A stretch of DNA of 6,918 nt, from NCBI GenBank assembly GCA_030596465.1, contig JAUVJW010000103.1:1-6918 (forward strand), in the 5' to 3' direction. Position numbers and translations under genes: made by a program. The DNA is from Candidatus Fermentibacteraceae bacterium (lineage in GTDB: Bacteria > Fermentibacterota > Fermentibacteria > Fermentibacterales > JCC-6). Each line of letters starts with the position of its first letter. Within the stretch, counting starts at the first letter, position 1. Shown here one piece after another: positions 6,034-6,918 of this stretch. The notes beneath the pieces were generated by a model. It did no database searches. It saw nothing but the letters and a program-made list of their open reading frames with translations, and had not been told where the DNA came from.

Positions 6034-6822
6034 CTATCTCATACTCTCATAAGCAGAACGAAGCTCTTCAGGAGTGCTCACAGGTCGATAGCAGGCACCT
6101 CCTGCACAAAGCTGTGCGTACGGCCACCCCGAGCCTGGAAGATAAGCCTCGGCCATAGTTATGGAATCCCCGGGTACAGTGGGATCAAGTACATCAAAAG
6201 CATCTGCCCCGGCAATTGCGGTAGCTTCAAGAATAAGAGCGGATACAACCTCGTCACCCGCTGGTCCCACCACATAGATGTGCATCTCTGTATTCTCCTC
6301 TACTACAACAACATCACCGCCAGAGGCTCCTTCCATTGCTGACTCGAACCATTCTGAACTACGGGCACCTGTTGCCCGTGCGGTTTCCTCCCCGGCTCTG
6401 TTAAAAATTAAAGTCATTGGAAGAACATCCGCCAGCTTGTAGCGATCCGCCAGAAGCCGGGCTTCATGAGACGAAAGCCACACCACAGTAATTCCCACGG
6501 GGTTGTTCTCGCGAAATATCTCCACTGTTGAAAGCTCCGGATCACCCAGATCCACTGCGATAAACACGGCATTTTCCCCTAATTCCAAAGCAAGTTCTTC
6601 AAGGAGAGGCAACTCACGCACGCACGGTCCACACCATGTGGCCCAGAAGTTGATCAATACAGGCTTCCCCGTAGAGGCAGTAAGAATACTGTCTAGTGAT
6701 CCAATCCCTGTCACAAGAGTACCATTTACAGAAGAGCCCGAAGGCACATGATACGTGAATGAAACAACAAAAACCGGAATCATCAGAATCAGAACCAGAG
6801 GTATCCAGAGATATTTCTTCAA
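6034..6822 (-). CDS. Membrane-anchored TlpA/ResA-like thioredoxin with YyaL-like C-terminal tail
   Basis: 262 residues from TTG 6822. An N-terminal signal anchor (Lys-Lys, then hydrophobic residues about 4-22) has no lipobox or clear cleavage site, so the rest should face outside the cytoplasmic membrane. The thioredoxin fold shows LINFWATWCGPC (56-67) with active-site Cys64/Cys67 and the cis-proline region VLPMTLIF (133-140, Pro135). Such proteins usually reduce disulfides in exported proteins or in cytochrome c assembly. Residues about 180-262 are an extra domain with HIYVVGPAGD and a final CAGGAC (239-244) followed by RPVSTPEEL; this resembles the tail of YyaL/DUF255-type thioredoxin proteins. 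The TTG start is supported by AAAGGG at 6829-6834 (6-nt spacer). A longer reading to ATG 6894 would add a charged stretch before the anchor and overlap the upstream ferredoxin-type gene. Its TAG stop abuts the glycosyltransferase start. Confidence 0.87.
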   Translation of the reverse strand: MKKYLWIPLVLILMIPVFVVSFTYHVPSGSSVNGTLVTGIGSLDSILTASTGKPVLINFWATWCGPCVRELPLLEELALELGENAVFIAVDLGDPELSTVEIFRENNPVGITVVWLSSHEARLLADRYKLADVLPMTLIFNRAGEETARATGARSSEWFESAMEGASGGDVVVVEENTEMHIYVVGPAGDEVVSALILEATAIAGADAFDVLDPTVPGDSITMAEAYLPGSGWPYAQLCAGGACYRPVSTPEELRSAYESMR

Positions 6823-6824
6823 AA

Positions 6825-6918
6825 CTAACCCTTTACCGTATGGGAGATCGCATCCACGGGACACACTTTTTCGCATCGCCCGCACCTGATGCATTCGGCA
6901 CTGGACGGGGTTTTATAG
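6825..6918 (-). CDS. 4Fe-4S ferredoxin-type protein, C-terminal end only
   Basis: Only the last 30 codons are inside the window; the gene continues past the right edge. The frame starting at 6917 reads through CIRCGRCEKVCP (6893-6858), a classical C-x2-C-x2-C-x3-C-P signature binding a 4Fe-4S cluster, then VDAIS and a stop TAG at 6825-6827. The position at the extreme C-terminus fits a ferredoxin or a membrane polyferredoxin of the NapH/CcoG kind, where further clusters and membrane segments would lie upstream; this cannot be checked here. The next gene, a membrane-anchored thioredoxin, starts 2 nt after the stop, so the pair may be an electron-transfer unit. The cluster motif is certain; the type of protein is not. 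Confidence 0.85.
   Translation of the reverse strand, partial: YKTPSSAECIRCGRCEKVCPVDAISHTVKG
6829..6834 (-). promoter_or_regulatory. Shine-Dalgarno AAAGGG of the thioredoxin gene
   Basis: AAAGGG is 6 nt before TTG 6822 and lies within the last codons of the upstream 4Fe-4S gene, just before its TAG at 6825-6827. It supports the TTG over ATG 6894 or GTG codons further upstream. Confidence 0.6.

Noticed and set aside
6503..6751. 82-codon plus-strand open frame opposite the thioredoxin active site
   Set aside because: It is antisense to the WCGPC-encoding region and has no support of its own.
6823..6894. Longer thioredoxin start at ATG 6894, adding 24 residues
   Set aside because: The extra stretch is charged and would displace the signal anchor from the N-terminus, and it overlaps a frame with a clear 4Fe-4S motif. 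TTG 6822 has AAAGGG at a good distance.

Overview
All recognisable genes lie on the minus strand and are packed almost end to end, so the window reads from its right edge to its left. It looks like chromosomal DNA of a free-living bacterium of moderate GC. Long regulatory proteins, many TTG/GTG starts and an RsbU/V/W-type partner switch would fit many environmental or uncultured phyla. Nothing here fixes the taxon, and there are no mobile elements, CRISPR arrays, tRNAs or rRNAs.

Right part (about 5026-6918): the last 30 codons of a 4Fe-4S ferredoxin-type protein enter from the right edge. They are followed 2 nt later by a membrane-anchored TlpA/ResA-like thioredoxin with an unusual C-terminal tail. 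Next comes a family 2 glycosyltransferase carrying a C-terminal nucleotide-binding-like module; it starts at the codon directly after the thioredoxin stop. The first two genes may form a redox pair. The glycosyltransferase may simply be co-transcribed with them.

Centre and left (about 570-4955): after a 70-nt gap, the only real intergenic space and the site of a weak candidate promoter, there is a tight three-gene partner-switching cassette. It consists of a STAS anti-anti-sigma-like protein, a GHKL serine kinase/anti-sigma-like protein, and a 1204-residue phosphatase. The phosphatase is the most striking gene: an uncharacterised N-terminal alpha/beta region, a STAND-like P-loop NTPase, a long helical/HEAT-repeat region, and a complete C-terminal SpoIIE/RsbU-type PP2C phosphatase. 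The expected logic is that the kinase phosphorylates the STAS protein and the phosphatase reverses this when its NTPase/HEAT part senses something. This frees the STAS protein to bind the kinase and release the kinase's target. No sigma factor gene is present, so the output is unknown.

Left edge (1-604): a truncated S-adenosylmethionine hydrolase (SAM hydroxide adenosyltransferase family) follows the phosphatase, probably overlapping its 3' end. The catalytic Asp-Arg-His triad is visible. It is probably translated from the same transcript as the switch.
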